This document shows positions 10,730 through 23,090 of a DNA stretch of 64,000 nucleotides, piece after piece. How positions within the stretch are numbered: position 1 is the stretch's first letter; the number at the start of each line of letters is the position of its first letter. A program made the position numbers and the translations under genes. The DNA comes from Chaenocephalus aceratus. Taxonomy: Eukaryota; Chordata; Actinopteri; Perciformes; Channichthyidae. Location: NCBI GenBank assembly GCA_023974075.1, contig CM043797.1, positions 37,737,645 through 37,801,644 of the forward strand, written 5' to 3'. Below the pieces are notes generated by a model. The model worked only from the letters and a program-made list of their open reading frames with translations. It made no database searches and had not been told where the DNA came from.

Positions 10730-10864
10730 ATGGCGTCAAAAAGGAGTAATGTGTGGAAATATTTCGACCAGGTTAGTGAGTGCGGTGTAGAGGTCAAACA
10801 ATGCCAAATTCAACTTATCCATACATGTTATACCTTGCTATACCGCAACCTCCGTTCCAGCTGA
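10730..10864 (+). pseudogene. Truncated BED finger of hAT transposase
   Basis: 44 codons starting ATGGCGTC in the hAT at 10227-11144. The opening MASKRSNVWKYFDQ is a clear BED start (W9-x-Y-F12). The metal-binding part is damaged: C25 follows VKQ, but the expected C-x2-C partner and the His pair are missing, because an internal deletion has fused this exon to the far C-terminal part of the transposase (next entry) in another frame. The frame stops at 10862-10864. It lies 5' in the element as in intact hATs. It is too short to act as a DNA-binding domain. Confidence 0.8.
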
Positions 10865-10913
10865 GAGGGTCTTCTCTACAGCTGGCCTGATTGTGAATCG
10901 CCTCCACACATGA
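10830..10913 (+). pseudogene. hAT C-terminal dimerisation motif fragment
   Basis: In a frame shifted relative to the BED start, codons before 10911-10913 (stop) read ATSVPAERVFSTAGLIVNRL. That is the core of the hAT C-terminal dimerisation domain (hATC), with its hallmark ER-x-FS-x-AG. In a full transposase this lies some hundreds of residues downstream of the BED finger, so about 1.5-2 kb of catalytic sequence is gone. The stop straight after NRLHT ends the frame. This fixes the parent as a hAT element independently of the TSD. Confidence 0.85.
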
Positions 10914-11340
10914 AAAGCTGTAGGCTCAAACTGTGATCACCAGTTCAATACATTTGACAAATTCGACTTGGTTTCTACACTTATTTGAACATGTAGCCTA
11001 AGTATTTATTTCTAAAAAGAAATCAGAATTTTTTTTTTTACCGAATTCTTTTTTATACGATATGTACATTTCGGTTAACCGGTTAACCGTTTTGTGGGGG
11101 GTCGAATATTCGAATATACATTTGCTTTCAAATTCCCATCCCTACTACAAACTAAAGCTAGCGAACTACAGTAGCACGCTATGAATCAACGAAGTGGGAA
11201 AAAGCCAGCCTAGCTATCTCAAAATAATTCAACTTTCACTCTAAGATAGTGACGCTTGAAGCGAGGCCAACCCATGAGTCTTCTCCGAACAGTGTCCTTG
11301 CTGATCTTTACACACACACACTTTTTTTTTTACATTAGGC

Positions 11341-11661
11341 CAGCGGTTCCCAACCCGTGGGCCGCATTGCAAGTGGGCCGCCAAATAATTTGCAAAACAT
11401 TATGATTTGTGTGGAAACATTTCATTATTAAGATTCGTTTTAATTTGAACCTCCTTTCCTTTCTCTTTATAGATCCTCCTTAGCAACGGTCATTACAGTC
11501 CTTGACAGCGGTCTGTACTACTGGATCAACAACGTGTCACATGTTTTGAATTGACCAATCAGAATCATTTAGCCTCCGTATTGTTTATGGTTGAATGTGG
11601 GGCGTGAACATTTTTTAGATTCTTAAGTGGTCCCTGAGTTGAAAAAGGTTGGGATCCGCTG
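11341..11661. mobile_element. hAT MITE (Charlie-like ends)
   Basis: Perfect 8-bp TSD CATTAGGC at 11333-11340 and 11662-11669. Inverted ends CAGCGGTTCCCAACC and GGTTGGGATCCGCTG resemble vertebrate hAT-Charlie termini. 321 bp, no coding motif. Confidence 0.93.
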
Positions 11662-11669
11662 CATTAGGC

Positions 11670-12613
11670 TAACCAAGATATTAAAGCGTCCGTGAAATAC
11701 TTAATTTGGAACATCCCTCAACATACTCTTTATTACTGCACACTATTTTTGACACTCAGAGGAATTAACGCTCAGGCCTCTTCAGCATGCCATGGCTGGT
11801 TTCCCGTTGATCGCTGCCTGTCCAGTCTGCTGCACCCTGGGGAGGATCTGCTGTCAAACTGTGGCTCCTCACCACTGTACTGACACCCAGATATTCATAC
11901 TCTGACACACACCACAAACATATGCCTCCCCTCTGTGGATGAACAGGATGATGGATGGTCCTATATGAGGGACCATTTGACCTCAGCCTTTCTTTCTCTT
12001 CCTCCCCCATGTTGCCAGGAAACAGGGTCCACGTTTGGTCCACATATTGGGTTAAAAACACATCAACCTCCGTGAAGGCGACAGAAGACATTAATAACAA
12101 TATCTCCTGCTCCATGGAGATTCCTGGTTGAATTCGATGAGTCGGAGTGACACATAATCCTATTTGTTTGCTTGGGCAGTTGCTATTTATAGGTTAATTG
12201 AAACGTTATCATAAAATCAATACAGGCATCGGAGATAAAGCTAACCACACTTTGAAAACGAAATTCAGAAAGAGATTTGTCAAAACAAAAAAATCAATAT
12301 GGACGTCAAGAAATTAGCTCCTGGGGCTCGTGTGTACACTGCAGGAAATCTACCACAGTATAATAAAAGACTCAAAGTCACTATTAACTTAACAGCTAAT
12401 TCAACAATGAAGCACGATTTTAAAACAACAAATTACTGACAATTAAATGCAGCATCATATCCGTACTACGATATAACAAAGGTACGATGAAGCTAGCATT
12501 AGCAGTTTTCAAAGCAAAGACAATGTATTGCTGCAATTAGCAGAAACAATTAGAATCCAAACACTAAAGATGGAATATTTTTGGGTGAAATCCTACATTA
12601 TATACAGTGTTGA
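11670..12613. other. No gene or element recognised
   Basis: Mixed to AT-rich sequence; short open frames on both strands overlap each other and show no motif. Confidence 0.5.
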
Positions 12614-13093
12614 CTATTCATTCTGTCTGTATTAGACTATGGCGATGTGATCTATATGCATGCTTCTTCCTCCCTGCTTAAAAAGCTGGACTCTGCGTAC
12701 CATACTGCTATACGTTTTGTAACGGGTGCAGGCTCTCGCACCCACCACTGCACTTTGTATCAGTCCTTAGGATGGTCCTCTCTGTACCAAAGAAGACAAT
12801 CACACATGTTGATGTTTATCCTTAAGTCATTGCTAGGTAAGCTGCCCTTATATATCTCCAGACTTCTGTCCTTTTATACTTGCTTTTTTAATACTAGACG
12901 AGCAGCCAATGGGATGCTTTTAAATGTTCCTTTGATGCAGTCAGAGCGTGGTAAAGCTGCATTCTCCCACTATGCTCCGTTTTTATGGAATACGCTGCAA
13001 GTAAAACTTTGTCTCGAGGCACTTCCTACTGTAAATGCTTTTAAAGGTATGCTACGGTTAGCCCTTCATGAAACATGTAACTGTTTTACCTGA
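12614..13093 (+). pseudogene. LINE ORF2 C-terminal fragment (thumb and beyond)
   Basis: Open from 12614 to a stop at 13091-13093, with no natural start Met because the copy is 5' truncated. It encodes the post-palm region of a Jockey/L2/CR1-group reverse transcriptase: LSVLDYGDVIYMHASSS (the LDYGD..Y block), then KKLDSAYHTAIRFVTGA, LPLYISRLL, and the closing SERGKAAFSHYAPFLWN-type block where related proteins have GRRAF..AP..WN. The LINE 3' untranslated region and tail follow directly (13094-13290). The motif order and the matching tail make the identity firm; the exact clade is less certain. Confidence 0.85.
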
Positions 13094-13290
13094 TGCTATT
13101 GCTGATGTGAGTATGCTTCTTGCCACTGCACAAATGGCCTTCTGTATTTATATTTGAATTGTATGTTTTTTTTGTTTAATGCCTTGTTTATGTTGAAACG
13201 TGTTGTGTGCCGTGTTGGTCAGGACTCCCTGGAAGAAGAGATCTTGTATCTCAATGGGACATTCCTGGATAAATAAAAAATAAATAAAAT
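13094..13290 (+). mobile_element. LINE 3' UTR and A-rich tail
   Basis: Follows the ORF2 fragment. Contains GAAGAAGAGATCTTGTATC then CTCAATGGGACATTCCTGG and GATAAATAAAAAATAAATAA, the usual terminus of this fish LINE type; compare minus-strand tails at 30509 and 38410-38560. Confidence 0.8.
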
Positions 13291-13348
13291 AAATTCAACA
13301 TCATATACAATTTACATTATGTGCAACTGTAATGTTTTTGTCCTTTAA

Positions 13349-14115
<767 letters not shown>

Positions 14116-14119
14116 TTAA

Positions 14120-14913
14120 AAAACATCCACGATGATGCACCATGTTTTATACAACAAGGCTAAAGGCAGTGTTTTCCAAATAAAAATATAATAAAATAAG
14201 AAAAAGGTTTCCAGATACAACCAATTTATCCATTTGTGTCTTTTCATTTTACAAACAAATCATGCATTGGAGTACGACTAAGCGTTTAGGCTTTTGGACT
14301 TAACTACTCTGGCAGTCCTTGTGTTGATATAAAAACTGTTTCTCTAAAATGAATTATTCATGTCATGCATTACTTTTGGTTGTATTAAAATTGGGCGCTG
14401 TTGTCTGTTCTATTATTATTATTTTTTTCAGAACATTACTTCCAGTCAAATGGAAGAACTCAGATATTATTATGAAGGGATTTTGGATTCATTTAATTAC
14501 TCAAACTTGTATAAAATGGGTTTTGTGTAAGCTTTCTTGTTTTTCCCCATACCAACATTTGTTCACTGGCTCTGTTCATTCCTCTCTAGGGATTATTCTT
14601 TTGTTGTATCTTGAATGCTGTTTATCTCACTGGGTTTGCCATTTTACTATCTCCGGCTGCTTCAACACACAGATAACCAAAAGGTGGGGAGAGTCAAAGT
14701 GCGGCAGTACAATGGATTTTTGTTTTAACCACAGAGAATTGAACAGCCAAATGGAAGTGTCCTCTGCTTGAAAGAGAGAAGAACATCTCTCAGATTCCTC
14801 ACCTTCGAGGACAATGGTGAGCGTGGTAACGAAATGTTGTCAGCGATGGTTGATAAGAAGCTGACCTTTGACTGGTTCAACGAAAACATAGCAATGGTTT
14901 ACTCTGCATCACA
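14120..14913. other. No gene recognised
   Basis: AT-rich. A 140-residue plus-strand open frame at 14349-14771 has no recognisable motif and I do not call it. Confidence 0.5.
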
Positions 14914-14921
14914 GCCCTCAT

Positions 14922-16104
14922 CGGGGGCGGACTGGGACTAAAAATCAGCCCGGGCATCTCCCGGCCCACTTCGGTACCACTAGTCAATTGTCAACGGGGG
15001 GGGGTGCTTTATCCGCCGGCCCACATCGTCCGACTGGCCCACTTCGGTACCACTTTTGTCACGGGGGGGGTGCTTTATCCGACTGGCCCACATCGTCCGA
15101 CTGGCCCACTTCGGTACCACTAGTAAATTGTCAACGGGGGGGGGTGCTTTATCCGACCGGCCCACATCGTCCGACTGGCCCACTTCGGTACCACTAGAAA
15201 TTGTCAACGGGGGGGGTGCTTTATCCGACTGGCCCACATCGTCGACTGGCCCACTTCGGTACCACTAGTAAATTGTCAACTGGGGGGGGGGCTTTATCCG
15301 ACCGGCCCACATAGTCCGACTGGCCCACTTCGGTACCACTAGTAAATTGTCAACGGGGGGTGCTTTATCCGACCGGCCACATCGTCCGACTGGCACACTT
15401 TCGATACCCTAGTAAATTGTCAACGGGGGGGGGGGGGGGGCTTTATCCGACCGGCCCACATCGTCCGACTGGCCCACTTCGGTACCACTAGTAAATTGTC
15501 AACGGGGGGGGGGTGCTTTATCCGACCGGCCCACATCGTCCGACTGGCCCACTTCGGTACCACTAGTAAATTGTCAACGGGGGGGGTGCTTTATCCGACC
15601 GGACCACATCGTCCGACTGGCCCACTTAGGTACCACTAGTAAATTGTCAACGGGGGGGGTGCTTTATCCGACCGGCCCACATCGTCCGACTGGCCCACTT
15701 CGGTACCACTAGTAAATTGTCAACGGGGGGGGGTGCTTTATCCGACCGGCCCACATAGTCCGACTGGCCCACTTCGGTACCACTAGTAAATTGTCAACGG
15801 GAGGGGGTGCTTTATCCGACCGGCCCACATCGTCCGACTGGCCCACTTCGGTACCACTAGTAAATTATCAACGGGGGGGGGTGCTTTATCCGACCGGCCC
15901 ACATCGTCCGACTGGCCCACTTCGGTACCACTAGTAAATTGTCAACGGGGGGGGGTGCTTTATCCGACCGGCCCACATCGTCCGACTGGCCCACTTCGGT
16001 ACCACTAGTCAATTGTCAACGGGGCGAGTGCTAGTGACTTATCCGACCGGCCCACTTCGGTACCGGGATTCGTCCGGAACGTCCCGATGGCCAGTCCGCC
16101 ACTG
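14922..16104 (+). mobile_element. hAT MITE, family D, internally expanded
   Basis: Perfect 8-bp TSD GCCCTCAT at 14914-14921 and 16105-16112. Ends CGGGGGCGGACTGG and (reverse complement) CAGTGGCGGACTGG. Most of the element is the ~74-bp tandem array listed next. A related unexpanded copy lies on the minus strand at 61917-62028. Confidence 0.92.
14960..16070. repeat. ~74-bp minisatellite, about 15 units, with G tracts
   Basis: The marker CTTTATCCG recurs about 15 times at 67-78 bp spacing. Each unit carries CAACGG plus a G run of 6 to about 17, then TGCTTTATCCGACCGGCC, CACATCGTCCGACTGG, and CCCACTTCGGTACCAC. Length variation is mostly in the G run. The first and last unit edges match the MITE's own internal sequence (GGCCCACTTCGGTACC), so the array grew inside the element. 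Confidence 0.96.
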
Positions 16105-16112
16105 GCCCTCAT

Positions 16113-16922
<810 letters not shown>

Positions 16923-17317
16923 GAGGCAGAGAAAGGGATAGAGATAAGTAACCCGAAAGAGAGGCGAGAGTGAAACCAGATGAGGGCGAGCGATAGCGAC
17001 ACGGAATCAGTACGAGACAAAGTGGAGCAGAGATGAAGAGAGTCAACGCTTGTTGTGCTCCGTTGTCATTATCCTCCATTGTTGGGAACAAAAGGAGAGC
17101 GCTGCCTCAAGAGGAAGGAGCTGGACCGGTGATCAAGATACCATTGTTTCCTCTCTCTTATTAACTCGTTGTTCCTGAGGTCTGCAGGGGACATGGAGCA
17201 GGTTATTGGGCCGACTCAGTCATTTCCCCACTCTGCTATTGTGCCAGGACGTTCATTAACCTACGTGCACATGATTTCTTCCTGTGAAGATTAGAGCAAC
17301 TACTACTGTAGTTATTG

Positions 17318-17383
17318 AGAGAGGGGGCGAGTGAGAGAGAGAGGGGGCGAGTGAGAGAGAGAGGGGGCGAGAGAGAGAGAGAA
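17318..17383. repeat. Purine-rich short tandem repeat
   Basis: Three units of roughly GAGAGAGAGAGGGGGCGAGT. Confidence 0.85.
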
Positions 17384-17500
17384 AGAGCCTTGTTGTTTGT
17401 TGTTGTATTTGTAAACAGGAAGTAGGGCTACAGGGGGAAAAAAACAAGTGATTGGATCATTTTGACTAATATTGCTTCTTTTATATTATCCTACTGAAGA
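17384..17500. other. No gene recognised (with 16921-17317)
   Basis: The stretches either side of the purine repeat show nothing beyond simple sequence. Confidence 0.4.
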
Positions 17501-17720
17501 GGATTTTAAAAATATATATATTTCTGCAATTGAAGTCAGAATTCTGTGAAAATACTCAGAAACGGACAAAATTATTTCTGAAAATTCGAAGATTAAAGTC
17601 CGAAATGTGACTTTTTTCTCAAAATTCTGACTTTTTTTTTATTCTGACTTTAATCTCAAAAAAATGTGTAGACTTTGACTTTATTTATTCATTTTTAATT
17701 CTGACTTCTTCAGAATCTTA
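17500..17720. repeat. Degenerate ATTCTGACTTT-type repeat
   Basis: Irregular repeats of TTCTGACTTT, AAATTCTGA and TTTAATCTCAAAA; a related patch is at 26805-26965. Confidence 0.7.
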
Positions 17721-19179
17721 AAAATAGTAATGTAATATTAGATAAGTAGATTAAGAAAAATAAAACCACATACAGTTGTCATGAACAGGGAAAAAAGGCT
17801 ACAGAGCACAAACCCACTTCATGTCCCTCACTGTCAACACGTGTGGGCATGTTTACGGGGGTCTTTGGGGATTGTCTCTCGCTTTAGAGCCAAGACGCCA
17901 AATGAGGAAATACTGGTTTTGCTTCTTCAAAACTGACTTGTTTTTCAGCCGCTTAAAGAAAAGCAGCTCTGTGACTAAAACCTTTTGGGCAGAATGGATC
18001 CAAAAGTTATTCGATGATTTACATAATTGTGTTGGGAGTGTGCGCACATCAGCACCATCAGCCCGCGAGTATGCCTGCTTTCTTACATTCCCCTCTGGGT
18101 GTCAGATGTCACGTACTGTATGTCGGTGTTTGTGTAAACTGGCGAAGGCAGCAAACTAAGCAATCTCCACTTGGATAAAGATCACAGGAACAGTATTGGC
18201 AATCTGAAGTGAACACGCTGAAGCTTTGGCCTTTTTCCGCTTCAATTAATAGAACCCTTACTCCACCTTGTTTCCCGTGTTGTTGATGTTGTTGTTGTTG
18301 TTGTTGTTGTGCTGTGTGTGGATGTTGAGAAAAGGCCAGCCCATAACAATCATTTTCTAATTTTCTCTCAGAAATGGCTTTTCTTTTATTCTCGTCTTCC
18401 CTCTGAAAGAAAATGTGTTGTCCATTATGTTGCACACATTCAATGAAAGAATATATATATTTAATATTCTGCCAACAGTTCTCCTCGTTCTACTGAGGTT
18501 TGATTTGATGGAGACTTGTTCTTTCTGAATCCTTTCAAACACCAGTGTATTATCTTCTTTGTATGGTACCGATGGATTTTATTTTAATTTAAAAAGAGCC
18601 AATTGTATAAAGTAGGCTTGCAGAAGATCATTTAATTTGTTCCCTCTATTGCTGCAGCTGAAATTATGTTTTGAAGTGACACAAACAGACAGAAAAAGGG
18701 AGAACATGTCAGTGGTTCTCCTCTGAAGCTGCAGGAAGCTAAACCGCCTTACACTAATCCAGTTAGCTCCCCCATAATTCATTTCTGCTGCTAAACACTT
18801 ACAGCAGTCATCAGGCGTACACACAGTCAATCCACTCTGCTCTCAGGTCAAATCTCCACACTGCACCTAGGAGATGTAGGTGACCCAAATCCATAGTACA
18901 TTATATTATAGTTATCAAATCAAAGACGAAGAAGAACTATTTTTCCAAACAGTCATTCGTTTTTGTTGTAACATGTGACCATCTGTTGGATGGCTTGCCA
19001 TTAAATAATGTACAGATATTCATAGTCCCCAGAGGATAAATCACATGATCTAGGTGATTATTTGTCTTTTTATTAACTTATCAACTTGTGAAAAAGTATT
19101 ATCATCAATAAGTATTGCACTTTAAGTTTGCAGCTGGTAAACATTGGGAAATACAGAGCTCATGTTATGTATTTGTATC
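17721..19179. other. No gene recognised; (TTG)n at 18283-18312
   Basis: Open frames at 17821-18159 (plus) and 18109-18435 (minus) have no motif. A short TTG repeat gives a poly-Gln run on the minus strand. Confidence 0.5.
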
Positions 19180-19967
19180 CAGCGTTGGGTTGTAACGTAA
19201 TACATGTAACGGCCAACATCAAGTAAGTGTATTCAGCTCGCGTTCCATTTGAAAAACGAGTAATCTGATTACAGGTACTTTCGTAAACCTGAAGTGAATA
19301 CATTTTGGAATACTTATTGGAATTATTGGTGGAAAGGTTTCCTCACAACATTTCATATTCATTACTAAAAAGGTACAGCCTTTAGGTATGAGGAACAGCA
19401 TCACAGCGCACAAAACCTAGTACCGCCGCAGATGGACCAAAAAAGGGAGCGTCCGCTCAGTGAAACGATAACGAAACATGGAGGAAGAAAAGTCTGCGTT
19501 GAAATTGTGGCGTTATCGACACCACTTCGAATTTAAACAAGACCATGGGAAGAATATGACGGTCCAGTGTACCTTGCGTCTTCCAACCATCAATACTGTC
19601 TGTCCGTCTGTCCGTCTGCATGTCTGTCTGTCTGCATCAAAGGACTCCACGTCTAATCTTAAAAAGCACTTGGAGGTGAGTCAACGTTGGCTTTTTTTTG
19701 CTCTCTTGTTGAAATGATATGTAGTCCGTTATCCCGACTTCGAGAAAGTTACCTTACCGTTTTATAAAAGGGAAATAAACACACACACATCATGTGCCTT
19801 GGTGACCGGAGATCTCCTTTTTAAAACTAATATTAGGGGGAATAATCGGGCAGTTCGTGTGTAGGTGTGTGTGTGTGTGTATTATATTCAGGGCTGCACC
19901 TCCGCCAAAAAAAGAGCACCGTGTCAATATATTTGCGAGTTGCAGATGAACCTATGATATGAACTCA
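19180..19967 (+). mobile_element. Tol2-like hAT, 5' part
   Basis: Starts CAGCGTTGGGTTGTAACG, closely matching the reverse-complemented right end of the hAT at 39150-40258. Subterminal sequence GAGTAATCTGATTAC, TTCGTAAACCTGAAGTGAAT and CCTCACAACATTTCATATTC is shared with that element. The right end was not found, so the 3' limit is a guess; another element begins at about 19968. Confidence 0.75.
19478..19717 (+). pseudogene. BED finger exon of Tol2-like hAT transposase
   Basis: Starts MEEEKSALKLWRYRHHFEF, with W11 and F17 as the aromatic start of a BED finger, C31-T-L-R34 where the second Cys of C-x2-C is replaced by Arg, then KDSTSNLKKHLE with H64. A GAG|GTGAGT splice donor directly follows HLE at 19675/19676, as expected for the end of a transposase first exon; translation beyond it (about 14 residues) is intronic. 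The stretch between the Cys and His halves is lengthened by an in-frame GTCT/GTCC microsatellite (about 19597-19637). The lost ligand and the inserted repeat make this a dead finger. Tol2-type identity rests on the shared ends and on the layout; it is not a full match I could verify. Confidence 0.7.
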
Positions 19968-20300
19968 GGGCCGGCCCGTAGCGCTGGCGAAATAGATGTT
20001 CGCCTAAGGCGCCAGATCTGTGGAGGCGCTGCGCTGACAGCTCTGGGAGGGAAAAAAACATTTTTGACCGTTTGTGCTCATCCTAATTTTCGGCCTTGAT
20101 GTAACGATATTCACAATTAAGTAAATGTAACACCCTTTTCACCCCGGTTACACGTTTCATTCGCCCTGTGCGATGGGCGCTGCAAGTGATGAAAATGGGG
20201 GATGTTGGCTTATCTGGCACCCGCAGCTCACAGCCAAAGTGCGAGTGAGCGAGGTAGAGAGGGAGGGTGCACCGGTACCCGGGCGGCGCTGTTGTTATTA
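19968..20300 (+). mobile_element. hAT-like element, left end
   Basis: CAGGGCCGGCCCGTAGCG is a typical fish hAT terminus, followed by GGCGCCAGATC-type sequence. No matching right end was found nearby. Confidence 0.5.
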
Positions 20301-20927
20301 GCATCTGGTGCTAGCTGCGCTAATGGATATAAGAAGAAGATGTTTCTACAATGATGTGGAGGCAGAGTCCTCTCCAGTCAGACTGAGGCAGATAACTACA
20401 GCTCAGTGAGGTAAAGGACTCTGAGGGTTTAGATAGTTCACTTTAGTCTAAGTTCAAACGGTTTGGTCACAATTTATGTAAACACATATGTCCAAGGCAC
20501 TCCTTTATAATTATTGGGATAAACAGGTTTGAAATCATTCCAATGTATACTATAGGACAGTAACCACAAATATCCTTTAAAACGGGAGATAAAAAAAAAT
20601 GCATAAATAAATAAATGTTAAGGTAAAATAAGATATGAATGAACAACATAAATAACATAAGTTACATTAATTTGTTATTGGCTATGGTAGGTCATTGGTT
20701 ATGTTCGCATACTTATTTGATTACATCCACTTGTCTAAGATGACAACAGAGACTTTCGACCCCAAACCAGCAGCTAATCGCAGACTCAACCAGAGAGAAA
20801 GCAGTAGGCCTACATCATCAGCTACCATGTCTGACAGAGAGGAAGACAGAGAGGAGAGCAGTCTGGAGGGAGTGATGACAGCTTGTAGGATTACTGGTCG
20901 TGCTAATGTTGTCTTGTGTTCACCTCT
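20301..20927. other. No gene recognised
   Basis: A 145-residue plus-strand open frame (20695-21132) contains an acidic, Ser/Arg-rich patch (SDREEDREESS) but then runs into the tandem repeat. No domain recognised; could be an old transposon exon. Confidence 0.4.
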
Positions 20928-21040
20928 GCATGTGTGTCCTGTGTTCACCTCAGTGTGTGTGTTCTGTGTTCACCTCTGCTGTGTGTTCAGTGTTCACCTC
21001 AGTGTGTTCAGTGTTCACCTCAGTGTGTTCAGTGCTGTGT
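20928..21040. repeat. ~20-bp tandem repeat (GTTCACCTCAGTGT)
   Basis: Five to six irregular units built on TGTTCACCTCAGTGTGTTC. Confidence 0.85.
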
Positions 21041-21805
21041 GTCTGGCACATAAAGTCAAGACCCCCTCAAAAGTTACAGTTTATTTCATTTTCAGGATGA
21101 GCACCAAGCAACATCTCCAGGTGCTCCTTTGAGAACCAGGGCAACAAAGTTATGTGCACCCCTGGCTATATCCCAATCAGTTCTAAATATCCGTATCGTA
21201 TTGCCTTCATATCGCCTGCATTCTAACTACTCCAAAGAAGTATAGCCAATTAATCGTAATCAATATCGTTATGAGTTCGAGACACATTGAGGTACCTTCC
21301 TGACGCAAATACATTTCAAAGTGAAGGCAACGCCATTTCAGATTTTGATTGCCGCCACTCCAGCCTCCACACCTCCACACTGATCAACGAGGGAGAGGGA
21401 AAGTGAGTCTCCGCTGCTCACAAACTCAGAGTCTGCAAACTGAAGTCGGCAGTCGGCTGTTCATGGAAGCCAGCGAACTGTTGCACAACATTACGAGCCA
21501 ACAGAGGAAGTCTACATCTCGTTTCTGACACACGCACAAAGAGCCATTGACGTACATTGCGCCAGGTGTTAAATTAAACCTGTTCCTGTGTGTTTATTTA
21601 TCTTCAGACTCGCAGCACACTGAGCAATTTGCAACCATGTAGAACTACCAGTTTAGCATAACATATGGCAACACAACATATGGCAACACAACAGGGGCGT
21701 GAATGAACTCGAGCTGAACACGACTGCATGCCTGAATACATCCAATGTACCCGAGACACTTTAATGCAAGGGGAAATAGGTAATTGATCACAAAGACCTT
21801 TTGAT

Positions 21806-21841
<36 letters not shown>

Positions 21842-22032
21842 TTGTTGACATCCACAGAGGAGGCAGATCAAACAGTAAAAGGTATTAATACAGGAAGAAA
21901 GCACTCACCACACTTATAAGGGTCGATCTGCCTTTCTTTGTTAATGGTACTTTTTTTAAATCCGCCCCTGCTGTCCTGCTGCGTCTATAGCTACAACCTC
22001 CCTCTGAGGCTTGGGATAAAGGGTATTAGGCG

Positions 22033-22073
<41 letters not shown>

Positions 22074-23077
22074 ACGTGTGTGTGCGTCTAATCCCTGCCG
22101 AGTACACTGGGTGCTAGGCAGCAAATGCTCACTGGAGAGTTGAATACACAAAAGTAAACAGGGTTTATCTTGGACTTGGCATGTGGTGGTGGTGTCATGT
22201 TTTCTTATTGCTGGCTCAAAGAAACCCTGTTGTTACAGATCCATCAAGTGTCCATCCGTTAGATCGATAATTAGGTGATTTAGTAAATAATCAAGAATAT
22301 TCGCCCCAGGATTGACGGGACTCCTTTCTCTGTAAGTGCACACGTTGGAGTAACTGCCAGAAATATTCTTCATCACAGCAGCACACTAATTTAAGATGCA
22401 AATTCACACCCACACCGGTCCACGTGCATTGATCCCTTCATTGTGAACGGAGACGGAGCGGAGTGGGTGGCGAGGGCTCACTGGCAGTGTTTTGAAGCTG
22501 CAGTCTGGACCAGCAAAGCTCTCAAGACCCATTATGGACATTAAAAAAATAGTTTTTTGGTACAATTTGGTCCGCTTTTATTTTTGCAGCTGATGTGCTT
22601 GGATAGGTTCTGTTCACTACCCCCCTTTCTAGTTTCAGGACCCTCGGGCTGTGTGTGTACGATAGTTTTCAACTGATCAATTGGTTTAAATCGACAAATC
22701 TGATGTTTTGTAAATAATGCATAATCATCAGATATGTACTCTGGTTCGGAGATAAGTCCTTCAGCATCAAGAACTGATAAAAAACGACTAATTGTCTTAT
22801 CGATCAATTACATCAGAAGCTTTTCCTACCTGTCTACTGATCTGTAAAACAGGCCAACTAAACATGCAATAGAAACACTTTAAATATTGTGTTTACCAGA
22901 TATTGATCATAACTTTCAAGTATAAGAAATGATTAATGAATCAAAGAATTTAAAGGCAGTTTCATGTTCATCTGCTGGGTCTGCTATTAACTGAAAAGTA
23001 TTGGGCCGCGAATGACTTGCAGTAGTTGGACATGGTGAGGTTTGGTATTCAAAAGACTTCTCCACATTAGTATCATC
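21041..23077. other. No gene recognised; two short CA/GT arrays
   Basis: (CA)n at about 21809-21839 and (GT)n at about 22035-22071. Open frames are short and motif-free. Confidence 0.55.
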
Positions 23078-23090
23078 TTAAGGTAGGGAC

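Larger units (their letters stand above)
10227..11144 (+). mobile_element. hAT deletion derivative joining BED start to dimerisation motif
   Basis: Perfect 8-bp TSD CTACAAAC at 10219-10226 and 11145-11152. Ends TAGGGATGGGAACG and (reverse complement) TAGGGATGGGAATT, with GAATATTCGA subterminal repeats on both sides. A (TA)n run lies at 10380-10411. 918 bp. Confidence 0.94.

Noticed and set aside
14349..14771. 140-residue plus-strand frame with hydrophobic stretches
   Set aside because: AT-rich DNA yields Phe/Leu/Ile-rich frames; no motif, splice context or neighbour supports it.
14960..16070. Regular repeat spacing resembling a CRISPR array (also 3451-4322 and 49939-51187)
   Set aside because: Units are tandem with no unique spacers, lie inside MITEs with TSD or TTAA flanks, and the genome is eukaryotic.
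20695..21132. 145-residue frame with an acidic Ser/Arg patch as a host exon
   Set aside because: It continues through a ~20-bp tandem repeat and lies beside a hAT end; no domain recognised.
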